Source of the DNA: an uncultured Flavobacteriaceae bacterium
Lineage (GTDB): Bacteria > Bacteroidota > Bacteroidia > Flavobacteriales > Flavobacteriaceae
Assembly: GCA_938018045.1 (NCBI GenBank)
Contig: CALIIP010000131.1
Span: 1-14,681, forward strand
Reading direction: 5' to 3'
DNA: 14,681 bases
This document shows, one piece after another, positions 1 through 9,021 of this stretch (its first letter is position 1; every line of letters begins with the position of its first letter). The notes below the pieces were generated by a model, which saw only the letters and a list, made by a program, of their open reading frames with translations, was not told the origin of the DNA and did not search any database. The position numbers were made by a program, and so were the translations under genes.

Positions 1-668
1 CCATCTTTAAAAATAGCTAAATCTGTTGTTCCTCCTCCAATATCTATCAAAGCTACTCCTGCTTCTTTTTCTTCTTGACTCAACACTGCATCTGCAGATG
101 CTAAAGGTTCTAATGTAATTCCTGCCAAACTCAATCCAGCACTTTTTATACATCTACCAATATTTCTAATAGATGAAACTTGACCTACAACAACATGGAA
201 ATTTGCTTCCAATCTTCCGCCATACATTCCTATAGGTTCTTTTATTTCTGCTTGACCATCAACCTTAAATTCTTGTGGCAATACATGAATTATTTCTTCT
301 CCTGGAAGCATCACCAACTTATGAACTTGGCTTTCTAATTTTTCTAAATCAGACTCATCAATCACTTCTTGAGAGTTTGGTCTTGTGATATAATCACTAT
401 GCTGCAAACTTCTTATATGCTGACCTGCGATACCAACAATAGCATCTGAAATTTGAACTCCAGAAACAGCAATTGCTTCGTCAACGGCTTGTTGTATTGA
501 CTGAATTGTCTGCGTAATATTATTTACAACTCCTCTATGAACACCCAAACTCTTGGCTTTCCCTGTTCCAAGTATTTCGATTTTATCATATTCGTTCTTA
601 CGACCAATCATTGCAACAATCTTTGTTGTTCCAATATCTAATCCTACCGAAATATCATTACGCTCCAT
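1..668 (-). CDS. ftsA: Cell division protein FtsA, N-terminal part (cut by left window edge)
   Basis: FtsA is the actin-like ATPase that tethers FtsZ filaments to the inner membrane and recruits later division proteins. The 222 codons visible cover the N-terminal part. Residues 7-22 hold the phosphate-1 strand-loop (SVGLDIGTTKIVAMIG). Residues about 85-165 correspond to the 1C subdomain typical of FtsA. The phosphate-2 motif IDIGGGTTDLAIF is at 208-220, just before the edge. The ATG at 668 lies inside the end of ftsQ (11-base overlap), which fits translational coupling; no ribosome-binding sequence is visible. The C-terminal ATPase half and the amphipathic membrane helix lie outside the window. 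In this lineage ftsZ is expected next, but that is not seen here. MreB or DnaK is excluded by the FtsA-type 1C region and the neighbours. Confidence 0.96.
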   Translation of the reverse strand, partial: MERNDISVGLDIGTTKIVAMIGRKNEYDKIEILGTGKAKSLGVHRGVVNNITQTIQSIQQAVDEAIAVSGVQISDAIVGIAGQHIRSLQHSDYITRPNSQEVIDESDLEKLESQVHKLVMLPGEEIIHVLPQEFKVDGQAEIKEPIGMYGGRLEANFHVVVGQVSSIRNIGRCIKSAGLSLAGITLEPLASADAVLSQEEKEAGVALIDIGGGTTDLAIFKD

Positions 669-1392
669 TTCGTTCTTTTTTAGTACATACAACTTGATTG
701 TTGTATTTTAAATTTATTATTTTATAATTCTCAATTGTTTTATCTGTCATTGTGTGATTATAAAACGCTTTTAAATTTTTAAATTTTACTTCTAAATCCT
801 CAATTCCTCCTAAATTAATTTTATGATCTCCAATTCTTGTCAATAATAAAAAATCATTTTCGGCAGATTTATCAATTCCAACTATTTGTTTTTTCAAAAA
901 CTCATCTCTCATGATATAGGTCAACAACCTATAAATATCTTCCATATTTTCTGTTACCAAAAGACCTGTAATAATCGGCACACGTGCAGAATAATTACTC
1001 GACAAAGGCATCTTTTGTCCTTGTCTGTCAATATAATACGACTCTGAGTTTGTTCTAACTCTACCGATTGGCGTTCGCTGCTTGACACTCGTTTTCAACT
1101 GCCCATCTATTGTTAAAAATGTAGTCGCATTTTCAACCATAGGATGTGCCAAAACTTGTTTCTCCAAACTACTCAAATTTATTAAGGATTTCGCTTGATT
1201 TTTAACGTGCTTTTGATTTTGTATTAACAACTTATTAACCATTTCATAACTCATAAAAAGATTGTCTCCTTGCTCAAAAATAACTTCTGAAGTAACTGTT
1301 TTTGTTTCATTTCTATAATTAGAAAATCCGAAAAGAAAAACTAATGCTACTATAAGCAAAAACCCTTTTATGTAATTCCAATTAATCTTCAT
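658..1392 (-). CDS. ftsQ: Cell division protein FtsQ (DivIB-like)
   Basis: A bitopic inner-membrane protein that connects the FtsA/FtsZ ring to the periplasmic septal synthase. The 244-residue product has a short cytoplasmic tail, one membrane segment at about residues 9-24 (rich in L, V, F) and a periplasmic remainder. The family-typical stretch YYIDRQGQKMPL is at 119-130, followed by RVPIITG at 137-143. The POTRA-like region (about 33-105) is weakly conserved, as is normal for Bacteroidota FtsQ. The ATG at 1392 overlaps the end of murC by 11 bases and the stop overlaps the ftsA start by 11 bases, so translation of murC, ftsQ and ftsA is probably coupled. Identification rests on the single membrane segment, the YYIDRQG region and the position between murC and ftsA. 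Confidence 0.93.
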   Translation of the reverse strand: MKINWNYIKGFLLIVALVFLFGFSNYRNETKTVTSEVIFEQGDNLFMSYEMVNKLLIQNQKHVKNQAKSLINLSSLEKQVLAHPMVENATTFLTIDGQLKTSVKQRTPIGRVRTNSESYYIDRQGQKMPLSSNYSARVPIITGLLVTENMEDIYRLLTYIMRDEFLKKQIVGIDKSAENDFLLLTRIGDHKINLGGIEDLEVKFKNLKAFYNHTMTDKTIENYKIINLKYNNQVVCTKKERNGA

Positions 1393-2728
1393 TTTCCAAT
1401 CCTTCTTTTATTTTTGTTACCATTTGACCTATATCTCCTGCTCCAATCATCACTTTTATAGTTGCATTTGATTGTTTTATATTTTCTAACAAATCATCTT
1501 TAGTAGATAACTTCTTATTCTGTATATTTATTTTGCTAAGCAACCATTCTGATGTGATTCCTTCTAATGGCACTTCTCTTGCTGGATAAATATCAAGTAA
1601 AATAAGTTCGTCAAACTGAGATAAACTATTCGCAAAATCATCAGCGAAATCTCTTGTTCTACTAAATAAATGTGGCTGAAAAACTCCCAAAACTTTTTTG
1701 TCAGGATACATTTCTCTAACTGAACTGACAACTGCATTTATCTCTGTTGGATGATGTGCATAATCATCTATCAAAACTAAATTATCTCTTTTTATTTTAT
1801 ACGAAAACCTGCGCTGAACACCTTTAAAAGAAAGTAATGCTTTGGCAATAGACTGAAGTGAAACTCCATAATTATTTGCTATTGCCAAAGCAGCTACAGC
1901 ATTTAGCACATTGTGTTTTCCTGGGAGATTGAACTCCACATTGGTAATTATTTCTGTTGGCGTTTTTACATCAAAAATGTAAACACCATTTTTTATTTTA
2001 ATATTATCTGCATAATAATCTGCCTTTTCATTCACTGCATATGTTAAGCCTTCTAAGGGTAGACCTTTACAAACAATTAATGTATCTGAAACTTTATCTG
2101 CAAATTCTTTAAACGAATTTTCTAATGCGCTCGCTTCACCATATATATCAAGGTGATCTGCATCCATAGAAGTTACACATGCTATATTAGGGGATAATTG
2201 TAAAAAAGAACGATCAAACTCGTCCGCTTCCACTACTGATATTTTATCTCCTCCAAGAATTAAATTAGAATTATAATTTTCTGCTATTCCGCCTAAAAAA
2301 GAAGTTGCATTTACGCCACTTTCTTCTAAAATATGCCCTAAAATAGCCGAAGTTGTTGTTTTACCATGTGTTCCAGCAACTGCCAAACAAATAGTGTTTT
2401 CAGTTATTTTACCAAGCACTTCTGCACGTTTCATAACGTGATAATTATTAGACCTAAAATAAGATAACTCTGAATGACTTTCTGGAATTGCTGGTGTATA
2501 AACTATCAATGTTTTTTCTGCATCTTTAAATTCATCAGAAATTAAAGAAACTGAATCTTCAAAATGAATTTTAACGCCAACTTCTTCTAATGAATCTGTT
2601 ATCCTTGTTTGAACCTTATCAAAACCAGCAACATTTTTACCGTTCGCAACAAAATAACGCGCCAAAGCACTCATGCCTATTCCGCCAATGCCTATGAAGT
2701 AAATGTTATGTATGGTTTTTAAATTCAT
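1382..2728 (-). CDS. murC: UDP-N-acetylmuramate--L-alanine ligase MurC
   Basis: Cytoplasmic Mur ligase that adds L-alanine to UDP-MurNAc using ATP, the first amino-acid step of peptidoglycan precursor synthesis. The 448 residues show the three Mur-ligase domains. The N-terminal nucleotide-binding glycine motif GIGGIGMS is at 13-20, the ATP P-loop GTHGKTTT at 119-126, the Mg/substrate motif EADEFDRSF at 167-175, and DADHLDIYG at 189-197. GKHNVLNAVA is at 270-279, and the MurC-specific DDYAHHPTEI at 321-330 is followed by QPHLFSRT at 351-358. The HHPTEI motif separates it from MurD, MurE and MurF. The length is usual. The ATG overlaps the murG stop as ATGA (4 bases), a standard coupling arrangement. 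Confidence 0.98.
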   Translation of the reverse strand: MNLKTIHNIYFIGIGGIGMSALARYFVANGKNVAGFDKVQTRITDSLEEVGVKIHFEDSVSLISDEFKDAEKTLIVYTPAIPESHSELSYFRSNNYHVMKRAEVLGKITENTICLAVAGTHGKTTTSAILGHILEESGVNATSFLGGIAENYNSNLILGGDKISVVEADEFDRSFLQLSPNIACVTSMDADHLDIYGEASALENSFKEFADKVSDTLIVCKGLPLEGLTYAVNEKADYYADNIKIKNGVYIFDVKTPTEIITNVEFNLPGKHNVLNAVAALAIANNYGVSLQSIAKALLSFKGVQRRFSYKIKRDNLVLIDDYAHHPTEINAVVSSVREMYPDKKVLGVFQPHLFSRTRDFADDFANSLSQFDELILLDIYPAREVPLEGITSEWLLSKINIQNKKLSTKDDLLENIKQSNATIKVMIGAGDIGQMVTKIKEGLENED

Positions 2729-3816
2729 TTAATCAACTTTTCTATTTCGTCTACAATCGTTTTTGTAGCATTTGGCAGTGCCATTTTTTTTATGTTTTGG
2801 CTTAATTTATCTTGTAACTTTTCATCCGACAACAAACTCTCAAAAACACCTTGAAAAATTGCTAAATTCTTTTCTTCTATTAATATTGCACCATCTTTTT
2901 CAACAATAGACTGAGCGTTTTTTACTTGATGATTTTCTGCAACATTTGGAGACGGAATAAAAATTGTTGGCTTCCCAACGATACACAATTCTGAAATTGA
3001 TCCTGCACCTGCTCTACTGATAATAAAATCGGCTGAGGAATAAGCAAAATTCATGTTGTTCAAGAAAGAATGTGTTTGTATTCCTTCTAAATCATCGTGT
3101 TTTTTATACTCATCGTAATACAATTTTCCTGTTTGCCAAACAACTTGAATTCCTTGCTCAACAAAGTAGTTTAATTGACTTTCAATAAATTGATTTATTC
3201 TACGAGCACCAAGACTTCCTCCTAAAACAAGTAACGTTTTTTTAGTTTTATCTAATTTAAAAAAGCCTTTCGCTTCATTAATATCAGTTGTCAAAGCAAT
3301 TAAATCTTGACGTACAGGATTTCCAGTTTTTATAATTTTATCTGAAGGGAAAAATCGTTCTAAATTATCATATGCAACACAAATCTTGGCTACTTTTTTG
3401 GCTAACAATTTATTTGTAATTCCTGGAAAAGAGTTTTGCTCTTGTATCAATGTCGGAATCCTATTTTTTGCAGCAACAAACAAAGTTGGTCCGCTTGCAA
3501 AACCTCCTGTACCAATAACAATTGTTGGTTTAAATTGTTTTACAATCTTGCGAGCATTCCAAAGGCTACTCATCAATTTAAAAGGAAATGAAAGGTTTTT
3601 TAATGTTAAACTTCGTTGTATTCCCGAAATCCAAAGCCCCTTAATTTTATAACCTGCTTGCGGAACTTTCTCCATTTCCATTCTGTCTTTTGCTCCAACA
3701 AATAAAAATTTAGCATCGGGAAATCGTGCCTTTAATTCGTTAGCAATAGCAATTGCAGGATAGATATGCCCTCCTGTTCCTCCTCCACTCAACAATATGT
3801 TAATCGATTGCTTCAT
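2725..3816 (-). CDS. murG: Undecaprenyldiphospho-muramoylpentapeptide GlcNAc transferase MurG
   Basis: Membrane-associated GT-B glycosyltransferase that moves GlcNAc from UDP-GlcNAc onto lipid I, giving lipid II on the cytoplasmic face. Over 363 residues it shows the N-terminal G-loop GGGTGGHIYPA (11-21), GTGGFASGP (102-110), QEQNSFPG (125-132), the linker-side GGSLGARRIN (199-208), the UDP-GlcNAc site SRAGAGSISEL (267-277) and NHQVKNA (295-301). These motifs fit MurG in order and spacing. The ATG at 3816 lies inside ftsW (17-base overlap), and the stop TGA shares bases with the murC start. It forms a coupled set with ftsW and murC, linking lipid II completion to its septal use. Confidence 0.98.
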   Translation of the reverse strand: MKQSINILLSGGGTGGHIYPAIAIANELKARFPDAKFLFVGAKDRMEMEKVPQAGYKIKGLWISGIQRSLTLKNLSFPFKLMSSLWNARKIVKQFKPTIVIGTGGFASGPTLFVAAKNRIPTLIQEQNSFPGITNKLLAKKVAKICVAYDNLERFFPSDKIIKTGNPVRQDLIALTTDINEAKGFFKLDKTKKTLLVLGGSLGARRINQFIESQLNYFVEQGIQVVWQTGKLYYDEYKKHDDLEGIQTHSFLNNMNFAYSSADFIISRAGAGSISELCIVGKPTIFIPSPNVAENHQVKNAQSIVEKDGAILIEEKNLAIFQGVFESLLSDEKLQDKLSQNIKKMALPNATKTIVDEIEKLIK

Positions 3817-4996
3817 GCAGGATATTTAAAGGGTTGTCGTGTTCTAAACTCGTTTCTGATTCGTCTTTGGCTGAACTTACGCTCAGTATCATTCCGATAG
3901 CGAAACAAGTCATCCAAATGGATGTTCCTCCACTACTTATTAATGGCAATGTTTGTCCTGTAACTGGTAATATATTTACGGCAACAGCCATATTAATTAA
4001 GGCTTGAAAGATTATTGGTAGTCCAACGCCAACAACCAATAATGTCGCAAAGATTGTCTGCGCTTTTTTGGCAACCATCATTATGCGAAAGAGCAATAAA
4101 AAATATACTAATGCAACTCCGACTCCGCCAATTAACAAACCATATTCTTCAACAATAATTGCATAAATAAAATCGGAAGATGATTGTGGTAAAAAGTTTT
4201 TTTGCACACTTTTTCCAGGTCCTTTTCCTGTAACTCCTCCTGTAGCAATTGCAATTTTTGCTTTTTCCACTTGATAGGCTTCTTCTGCATTTTTATTAGA
4301 AAAATTGTCAACTCTGCTTATCCAAGTGTCTACACGGTTTGGCATCAGTTTAGGAAATGCTTTTGCCATCAGAATAAAAAATGTTAAGAAAACGATTCCA
4401 AATCCGAGAATATATAAAATGTATTTCCAAGGGTATCCTCCAAGAAAAACAAGCACTAAAATCATACTAAAAATAATGGCAGTTGTTGAGAAATTTGCTG
4501 GTAATATCAATATTAAAATTGCCGCTACAGGAAGCCATAAAGTCCAAAGACTTTCTTTAAAAACGATCACTTTACTTTTATTTCTCGCCAAATATCTTGC
4601 AACATAAGTCATCAAAACTAGACCAGCCAAAGTAGATGTTTGAAAACCAATTCCTACAAACGGAATGCGTATCCAACGGCTAGCATTTGCACCACCAATC
4701 GTATTTCCTTGAACCAAGGTATATAATAATAGTAGGAAAACTAATGGCAGCATCAAGACAGATCCTCCGCTGAAATATCGATACGGAATTTTATGAACAC
4801 CAAACAGAATGATGAATCCCATCAATAATAAAAAGGCATGTTTCATCAAAATAGAAAAAGTGCTCGATGCTGAACCAACAACATATACCAAATTGGTACT
4901 TGCGCTATAAATTGGCATAAATGAGAAAATGGCAAGCATTACAATAATTGCCCAAATTGCTCTATCTCCTTTTATATTTTTAATGAAACTACTCAT
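3800..4996 (-). CDS. ftsW: Septal peptidoglycan glycosyltransferase FtsW (SEDS family)
   Basis: Polytopic SEDS protein that polymerises lipid II into septal glycan together with its partner transpeptidase FtsI, encoded four genes upstream. The 398 residues contain about ten hydrophobic segments. The periplasmic loop motif GANASRWI is at 102-109. The loop with the putative catalytic aspartate, SSDFIYAIIVEE, is at 272-283 (Asp275). The family signature PVTGQTLPLISSGGTS is at 344-359. Where proteobacterial SEDS proteins carry a QPDLGT-like motif, this one reads PANFSTT (166-172). FtsW is preferred over RodA because of the dcw location beside murD and murG. The stop overlaps the murG start by 17 bases; the ATG directly abuts the murD stop with no gap. 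Confidence 0.96.
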   Translation of the reverse strand: MSSFIKNIKGDRAIWAIIVMLAIFSFMPIYSASTNLVYVVGSASSTFSILMKHAFLLLMGFIILFGVHKIPYRYFSGGSVLMLPLVFLLLLYTLVQGNTIGGANASRWIRIPFVGIGFQTSTLAGLVLMTYVARYLARNKSKVIVFKESLWTLWLPVAAILILILPANFSTTAIIFSMILVLVFLGGYPWKYILYILGFGIVFLTFFILMAKAFPKLMPNRVDTWISRVDNFSNKNAEEAYQVEKAKIAIATGGVTGKGPGKSVQKNFLPQSSSDFIYAIIVEEYGLLIGGVGVALVYFLLLFRIMMVAKKAQTIFATLLVVGVGLPIIFQALINMAVAVNILPVTGQTLPLISSGGTSIWMTCFAIGMILSVSSAKDESETSLEHDNPLNILHEAID

Positions 4997-6328
4997 TTAT
5001 AGTTCTCTAACCGCTTGTTTAAATTGACGTCCTCTATCTTCATAGTTATCAAACAAATCAAAACTTGCACATGCTGGAGACAACAATACTGCGTCGCCTT
5101 TTTCAGCAATTTTATAAGCAACCTTTACCGCTTCTTCTGCACCCATTGTTTCAACAATAAGATCGATTACACTACCAAATGTTTGCATAATTTTTTCGTT
5201 ATCAGCACCTAAACAGATAATCGCCTTAACTTTCTCCCTTACTAAAGGCATCAAATCGAAATAATCGTTTCCTTTATCTACACCTCCAACTATCCAAACT
5301 GTTGGTGTTTTCATACTATCTAAAGCATAAAAAGTAGCGTTGATATTTGTTGCTTTTGAGTCATTGATATATTTTACTCCATTAATTTTTAAGACCTTTT
5401 CTAAACGATGCTCTGCTCCTTCAAAATCTTCTAAACTCTCTCTAATTGTTTCTTTTCTAACTTTCAATAACTGTGCAGTCATTGCAGCTGCCATTGAGTT
5501 TTTGACATTGTGTTTTCCTTGTAATGCTAATGATTTAATTCCCATCTTAAATTGGTCTGTATTAGTCTTGATTATTATATTATTATCTTTTATAAATGCT
5601 CCTTTTTTTAGTGATTTTTCTAATGAAAAAGGCAGCAATTGTGCTTTTATTTTATTGTTCTCTAACCATTTTTGAATAACAACATCATCACCATCATAAA
5701 TCAAATAATCATCTTTGGTTTGATTCATTATTATTCTAAATTTAGACTCGATATAATTTTCAAATTTGTGATCATATCTATCTAAATGGTCAGGCGTAAT
5801 ATTGGTTATTATCGCGATATGTGGCGCAAACTTTTCAATACCATCTAACTGAAAACTACTCAACTCCAAAACATATGTATCGTGTTGCTTTTCTGCAACT
5901 TGCTCCGCAAAACTATCTCCAATATTTCCTGCAACTCCAACATTAAAACCCTCATTTTTTAAAATATGATGCGCCAACATTGTTGTTGTTGTTTTACCAT
6001 TTGATCCAGTAATTCCTACAATAGTAGCATCTGTATATTTTGATGCAAATTCTATTTCTGAAATCACCTTAATCCCCAACTCATGTAAACGTCTTATTAT
6101 TAAAACCGAATCTGGAATTCCAGGGCTTTTCATAACAACATCTGCCAAGAAAATATTTTCCTCTGAATGTCCGTTTTCTTCAAATGATATTTCGTTATTT
6201 AAAAGAACTTGTTTATATTTTTTCGCTATTGTTCTATTATCAGAAACAAAAACATCATACCCTTTTTGCTTGCCCAAAATTGCTGCTCCAACTCCACTTT
6301 CTCCTGCTCCGAGCACAACTAACTTCAT
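4997..6328 (-). CDS. murD: UDP-N-acetylmuramoylalanine--D-glutamate ligase MurD
   Basis: Cytoplasmic ATP-dependent ligase that adds D-glutamate to UDP-MurNAc-L-Ala. The 443 residues show an N-terminal Rossmann-type GAGESGVGAA (7-16), the P-loop GSNGKTTTT (108-116), ELSSFQLD (155-162) and NITPDHLDRY (176-185). A lysine at about 196 (IESKFRI) stands in the position of the family's carbamylated lysine. Further on are GKHNVKN (271-277), NDSKATN (322-328) and the MurD C-terminal signature LLSPACASFDLF (415-426) with RGRQFKQAV. The SPACASFD and NDSKATN motifs set it apart from other Mur ligases. It abuts ftsW without a gap and is separated from the mraY stop by one base. Confidence 0.98.
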   Translation of the reverse strand: MKLVVLGAGESGVGAAILGKQKGYDVFVSDNRTIAKKYKQVLLNNEISFEENGHSEENIFLADVVMKSPGIPDSVLIIRRLHELGIKVISEIEFASKYTDATIVGITGSNGKTTTTMLAHHILKNEGFNVGVAGNIGDSFAEQVAEKQHDTYVLELSSFQLDGIEKFAPHIAIITNITPDHLDRYDHKFENYIESKFRIIMNQTKDDYLIYDGDDVVIQKWLENNKIKAQLLPFSLEKSLKKGAFIKDNNIIIKTNTDQFKMGIKSLALQGKHNVKNSMAAAMTAQLLKVRKETIRESLEDFEGAEHRLEKVLKINGVKYINDSKATNINATFYALDSMKTPTVWIVGGVDKGNDYFDLMPLVREKVKAIICLGADNEKIMQTFGSVIDLIVETMGAEEAVKVAYKIAEKGDAVLLSPACASFDLFDNYEDRGRQFKQAVREL

Positions 6329-6329
6329 C

Positions 6330-7556
6330 TTATCTTAATTTTAGCGTTACAATTGTTAAGACAGCCAATAATATTCCTACAATCCAAAATCGAGTTACAA
6401 TTTTACTTTCGTGATAACCTGATTTTTGATAATGATGATGTAATGGCGACATTTTAAATATTCGCCTTCCTTCTCCAAATTTCTTTCGTGTATATTTAAA
6501 GTAACTTACCTGTAAAATCACCGATAAATTTTCTGCTAAAAAGATTCCTGCTAATATTGGAATCAATAATTCTTTCCTAACAGCAATAGCAATTACAGCG
6601 ATAATTCCGCCAATAGTCAAACTACCTGTATCTCCCATAAATACTTGTGCTGGATATGTATTATACCATAAAAATCCAATCAAAGCACCTGCAAAAGCAC
6701 TGATAAAAATCACCATTTCTCCAGAGTTTGGTATGTACATAACATTGAGATATCCTGCAAACATTATATTCCCAGAAATCCATGCAAAAATACCGAGCGT
6801 ACCAACTATTATTACAGATGAACCTGCGGCAAGGCCATCAATTCCATCTGTAAGATTTGCTCCGTTTGAAACTGCTGTAATAATAAATATGACAACTAAA
6901 ATGAAAACTATCCAAGCATATTTTTGATATCCATCACCAAGAAAACTCAATGCAGATGAATAGTCTAACTCGTTATTTTTAAAAAAAGGAACTGTTGTTT
7001 TAGTTGATTTGTGCGCTTCACCGAATAATCTTGGGGTTCCATCATCGGTGAGTTGCACAATTCCTTGAGGTATTTCTTCTTTGATGGTTACGTTGTCATT
7101 AAAGTAGAGCATAGAACCAACTATGATTCCAAGTCCAACTTGACCAAGCACTTTAAAACGTCCTTTTAAACCATCTTTATCTTTTTTAAATATTTTAATA
7201 TAATCATCAACAAAACCAATAACTCCCATCCATAACGTTGTGATTATTAGTAAAATAATATAGATGTTATCAACTTTTGCAAATAGTAAAACAGGAATCA
7301 TTGTTGCCAAAATGATGATAATCCCTCCCATTGTTGGCGTTCCTCCTTTTTCTTTTTGACCTTCTAACCCTAATTCTCTTACGGTTTCTCCAACTTGTTT
7401 TTTACGCAGATAATTGATAATCTTTTTTCCGTAGATAGTAGAAATCAATAATGAAAAAATAAAAGCCATTGCTGCACGAAAAGTTATAAACTTAAACAGT
7501 CCAGCTCCTGCTAATTGGTAATGGTTTTCTAAGTATTCAAATAAATAATATAACAT
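6330..7556 (-). CDS. mraY: Phospho-N-acetylmuramoyl-pentapeptide transferase MraY
   Basis: Integral membrane enzyme that transfers phospho-MurNAc-pentapeptide from UDP to undecaprenyl phosphate, giving lipid I. The 408 residues contain about ten membrane segments. Key motifs are GTPTMGG (72-78), the aspartate pair in FVDDYIK (Asp117, Asp118), NLTDGIDGLA (234-243, with Asp237), MGDTGSL (307-313, with Asp309) and the cytoplasmic PLHHHY (371-376). It is longer than the roughly 360 residues of the E. coli enzyme. The extra length lies mostly in the region 153-212, between two membrane segments and before the NLTDG loop, predicted to be periplasmic. One base separates it from murE upstream and one from murD downstream. 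Confidence 0.98.
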   Translation of the reverse strand: MLYYLFEYLENHYQLAGAGLFKFITFRAAMAFIFSLLISTIYGKKIINYLRKKQVGETVRELGLEGQKEKGGTPTMGGIIIILATMIPVLLFAKVDNIYIILLIITTLWMGVIGFVDDYIKIFKKDKDGLKGRFKVLGQVGLGIIVGSMLYFNDNVTIKEEIPQGIVQLTDDGTPRLFGEAHKSTKTTVPFFKNNELDYSSALSFLGDGYQKYAWIVFILVVIFIITAVSNGANLTDGIDGLAAGSSVIIVGTLGIFAWISGNIMFAGYLNVMYIPNSGEMVIFISAFAGALIGFLWYNTYPAQVFMGDTGSLTIGGIIAVIAIAVRKELLIPILAGIFLAENLSVILQVSYFKYTRKKFGEGRRIFKMSPLHHHYQKSGYHESKIVTRFWIVGILLAVLTIVTLKLR

Positions 7557-7557
7557 C

Positions 7558-9021
7558 TTATTTTTGTAATTCTTTTAATATTGTTTGCGCCTTTTTATAA
7601 TCATCAAAATTTGATCGAACTCCATTTATTTCTTGATATGTTTCATGCCCTTTTCCTGCAATTAGCAAAATGTCTCCTTTGTCAGCCAACTTACCTGCAG
7701 TTTTTATTGCTTGTTCTCTATCTAAAATCGAAAGTGTTTTTTTATAATTTTGCGGCTCTACTCCTTGCTCAATTTCATCAATTATTGTCTGTGGATTTTC
7801 GCTTCGAGGATTGTCTGAAGTAAAAATCACTTGCGTACTTAAAATAGACGCTATATTTCCCATTTTCGGTCGCTTGGTCTTGTCTCTATCTCCTCCGCAT
7901 CCAACAACAGTAATCACTTTTTCGTTTCCTGTTCTAATATCATTAATCGTCTCCAACACATTTTTTAAAGCATCTGGAGTATGTGCATAATCAATAATTG
8001 TGGTTATTCCTTCATCAGAAATAAAATATTGAAAGCGTCCTGAAACGTTTTCCAATTCGCTTATCAACCTCAACGTTTCGAACTTTTCTAATCCCAACAA
8101 ATCTGCTGTCGCATAAATTGCTAATAGATTATAAGCGTTAAAACTTCCAATCAATTTTACCCAAACTTCTGCACCATCAATATTTAAAAGCAGACCTGAA
8201 AAACGATTTTCAAGAATTCTAACTTTATAATCTGCCATTGTTTTTAATGCATACGATACTTTTTTGGCTTTTGTGTTTTGCAACATAATTTTGCCATTCT
8301 TATCATCTTCATTTACCAAGGCAAAGGCAGTTTTTGGCAGGCTATCAAAAAATGATTTTTTAACATCTCTATACTCAGCAAAAGTTGAATGATAATCTAG
8401 ATGGTCATGTGTAAGATTTGTAAAAATTCCGCCTGAAAAATGCAAACCTTCTGTTCTTTTTTGATGAATTCCGTGTGAACTCACTTCCATAAAGCAGTAA
8501 TCGACACCATTTTCAACCATTTCGTTTAAATAATGATTGATCGAAACAGAATTAGGGGTTGTATGTGTTGCCACATATTCTGTTTCGCCAACCATAATAT
8601 TCACCGTTGAAAGCAATCCGACTTTGTAACCTGACTTTCTGAATAAATTGTATAATAGGGTCGCAATGGTTGTTTTTCCATTGGTTCCTGTAATTCCTAT
8701 AAGTTTTAATTTTCCTGATGGATTGTCATAAAAATTTGACGCAATAATTGCCAAAGCACTATTCGAATCATCAACTTGTATATATATAATTCCATCTTTT
8801 AATTCTTTCGGCATTACTTCACAAACAATAACTTTTGCACCTAAATCAATTGCTTTGGTTATGTATTTGTGTCCATCAACTGTAACACCTTTTTGAGCGA
8901 CAAATAATGCGTCATTTATTACTTTACGAGAATCAAAAATGATGGCACTTACAGACATATCTGTAGTTCCGTAAACCTCGTTTACAGAAACTTTATATAA
9001 TATGTCTTTTAAGATTTTCAC
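7558..9021 (-). CDS. murE: UDP-MurNAc-tripeptide synthetase MurE, probably meso-diaminopimelate-adding
   Basis: Cytoplasmic ligase adding the third residue of the stem peptide. The 487 residues show the P-loop GTNGKTT (112-118), THTTPNS (152-158), SSHG (181-184), TNLTHDHLDYH (201-211), lysines at 221-222 in the expected carbamylated position, and DYAHTPDAL (344-352). DNPRSENP is at 403-410. The DNPR tetrad is the established signature of enzymes that accept meso-diaminopimelate rather than L-lysine, so the wall is inferred to be of the DAP type. The start is GTG, which shares its first base with the last base of the ftsI TAG stop (TAGTG on the coding strand). This fits translational coupling and leaves no room for an ATG nearby. 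Confidence 0.97.
   Translation of the reverse strand: MKILKDILYKVSVNEVYGTTDMSVSAIIFDSRKVINDALFVAQKGVTVDGHKYITKAIDLGAKVIVCEVMPKELKDGIIYIQVDDSNSALAIIASNFYDNPSGKLKLIGITGTNGKTTIATLLYNLFRKSGYKVGLLSTVNIMVGETEYVATHTTPNSVSINHYLNEMVENGVDYCFMEVSSHGIHQKRTEGLHFSGGIFTNLTHDHLDYHSTFAEYRDVKKSFFDSLPKTAFALVNEDDKNGKIMLQNTKAKKVSYALKTMADYKVRILENRFSGLLLNIDGAEVWVKLIGSFNAYNLLAIYATADLLGLEKFETLRLISELENVSGRFQYFISDEGITTIIDYAHTPDALKNVLETINDIRTGNEKVITVVGCGGDRDKTKRPKMGNIASILSTQVIFTSDNPRSENPQTIIDEIEQGVEPQNYKKTLSILDREQAIKTAGKLADKGDILLIAGKGHETYQEINGVRSNFDDYKKAQTILKELQK

Noticed and set aside
3386..3652. 88-codon open frame on the plus strand inside murG
   Set aside because: Antisense to a clearly conserved gene, with no recognisable domain and no promoter; a shadow of murG codon use.
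5340..5675. 111-codon open frame on the plus strand inside murD
   Set aside because: Antisense to conserved murD motifs, with a composition typical of a reverse-frame shadow.
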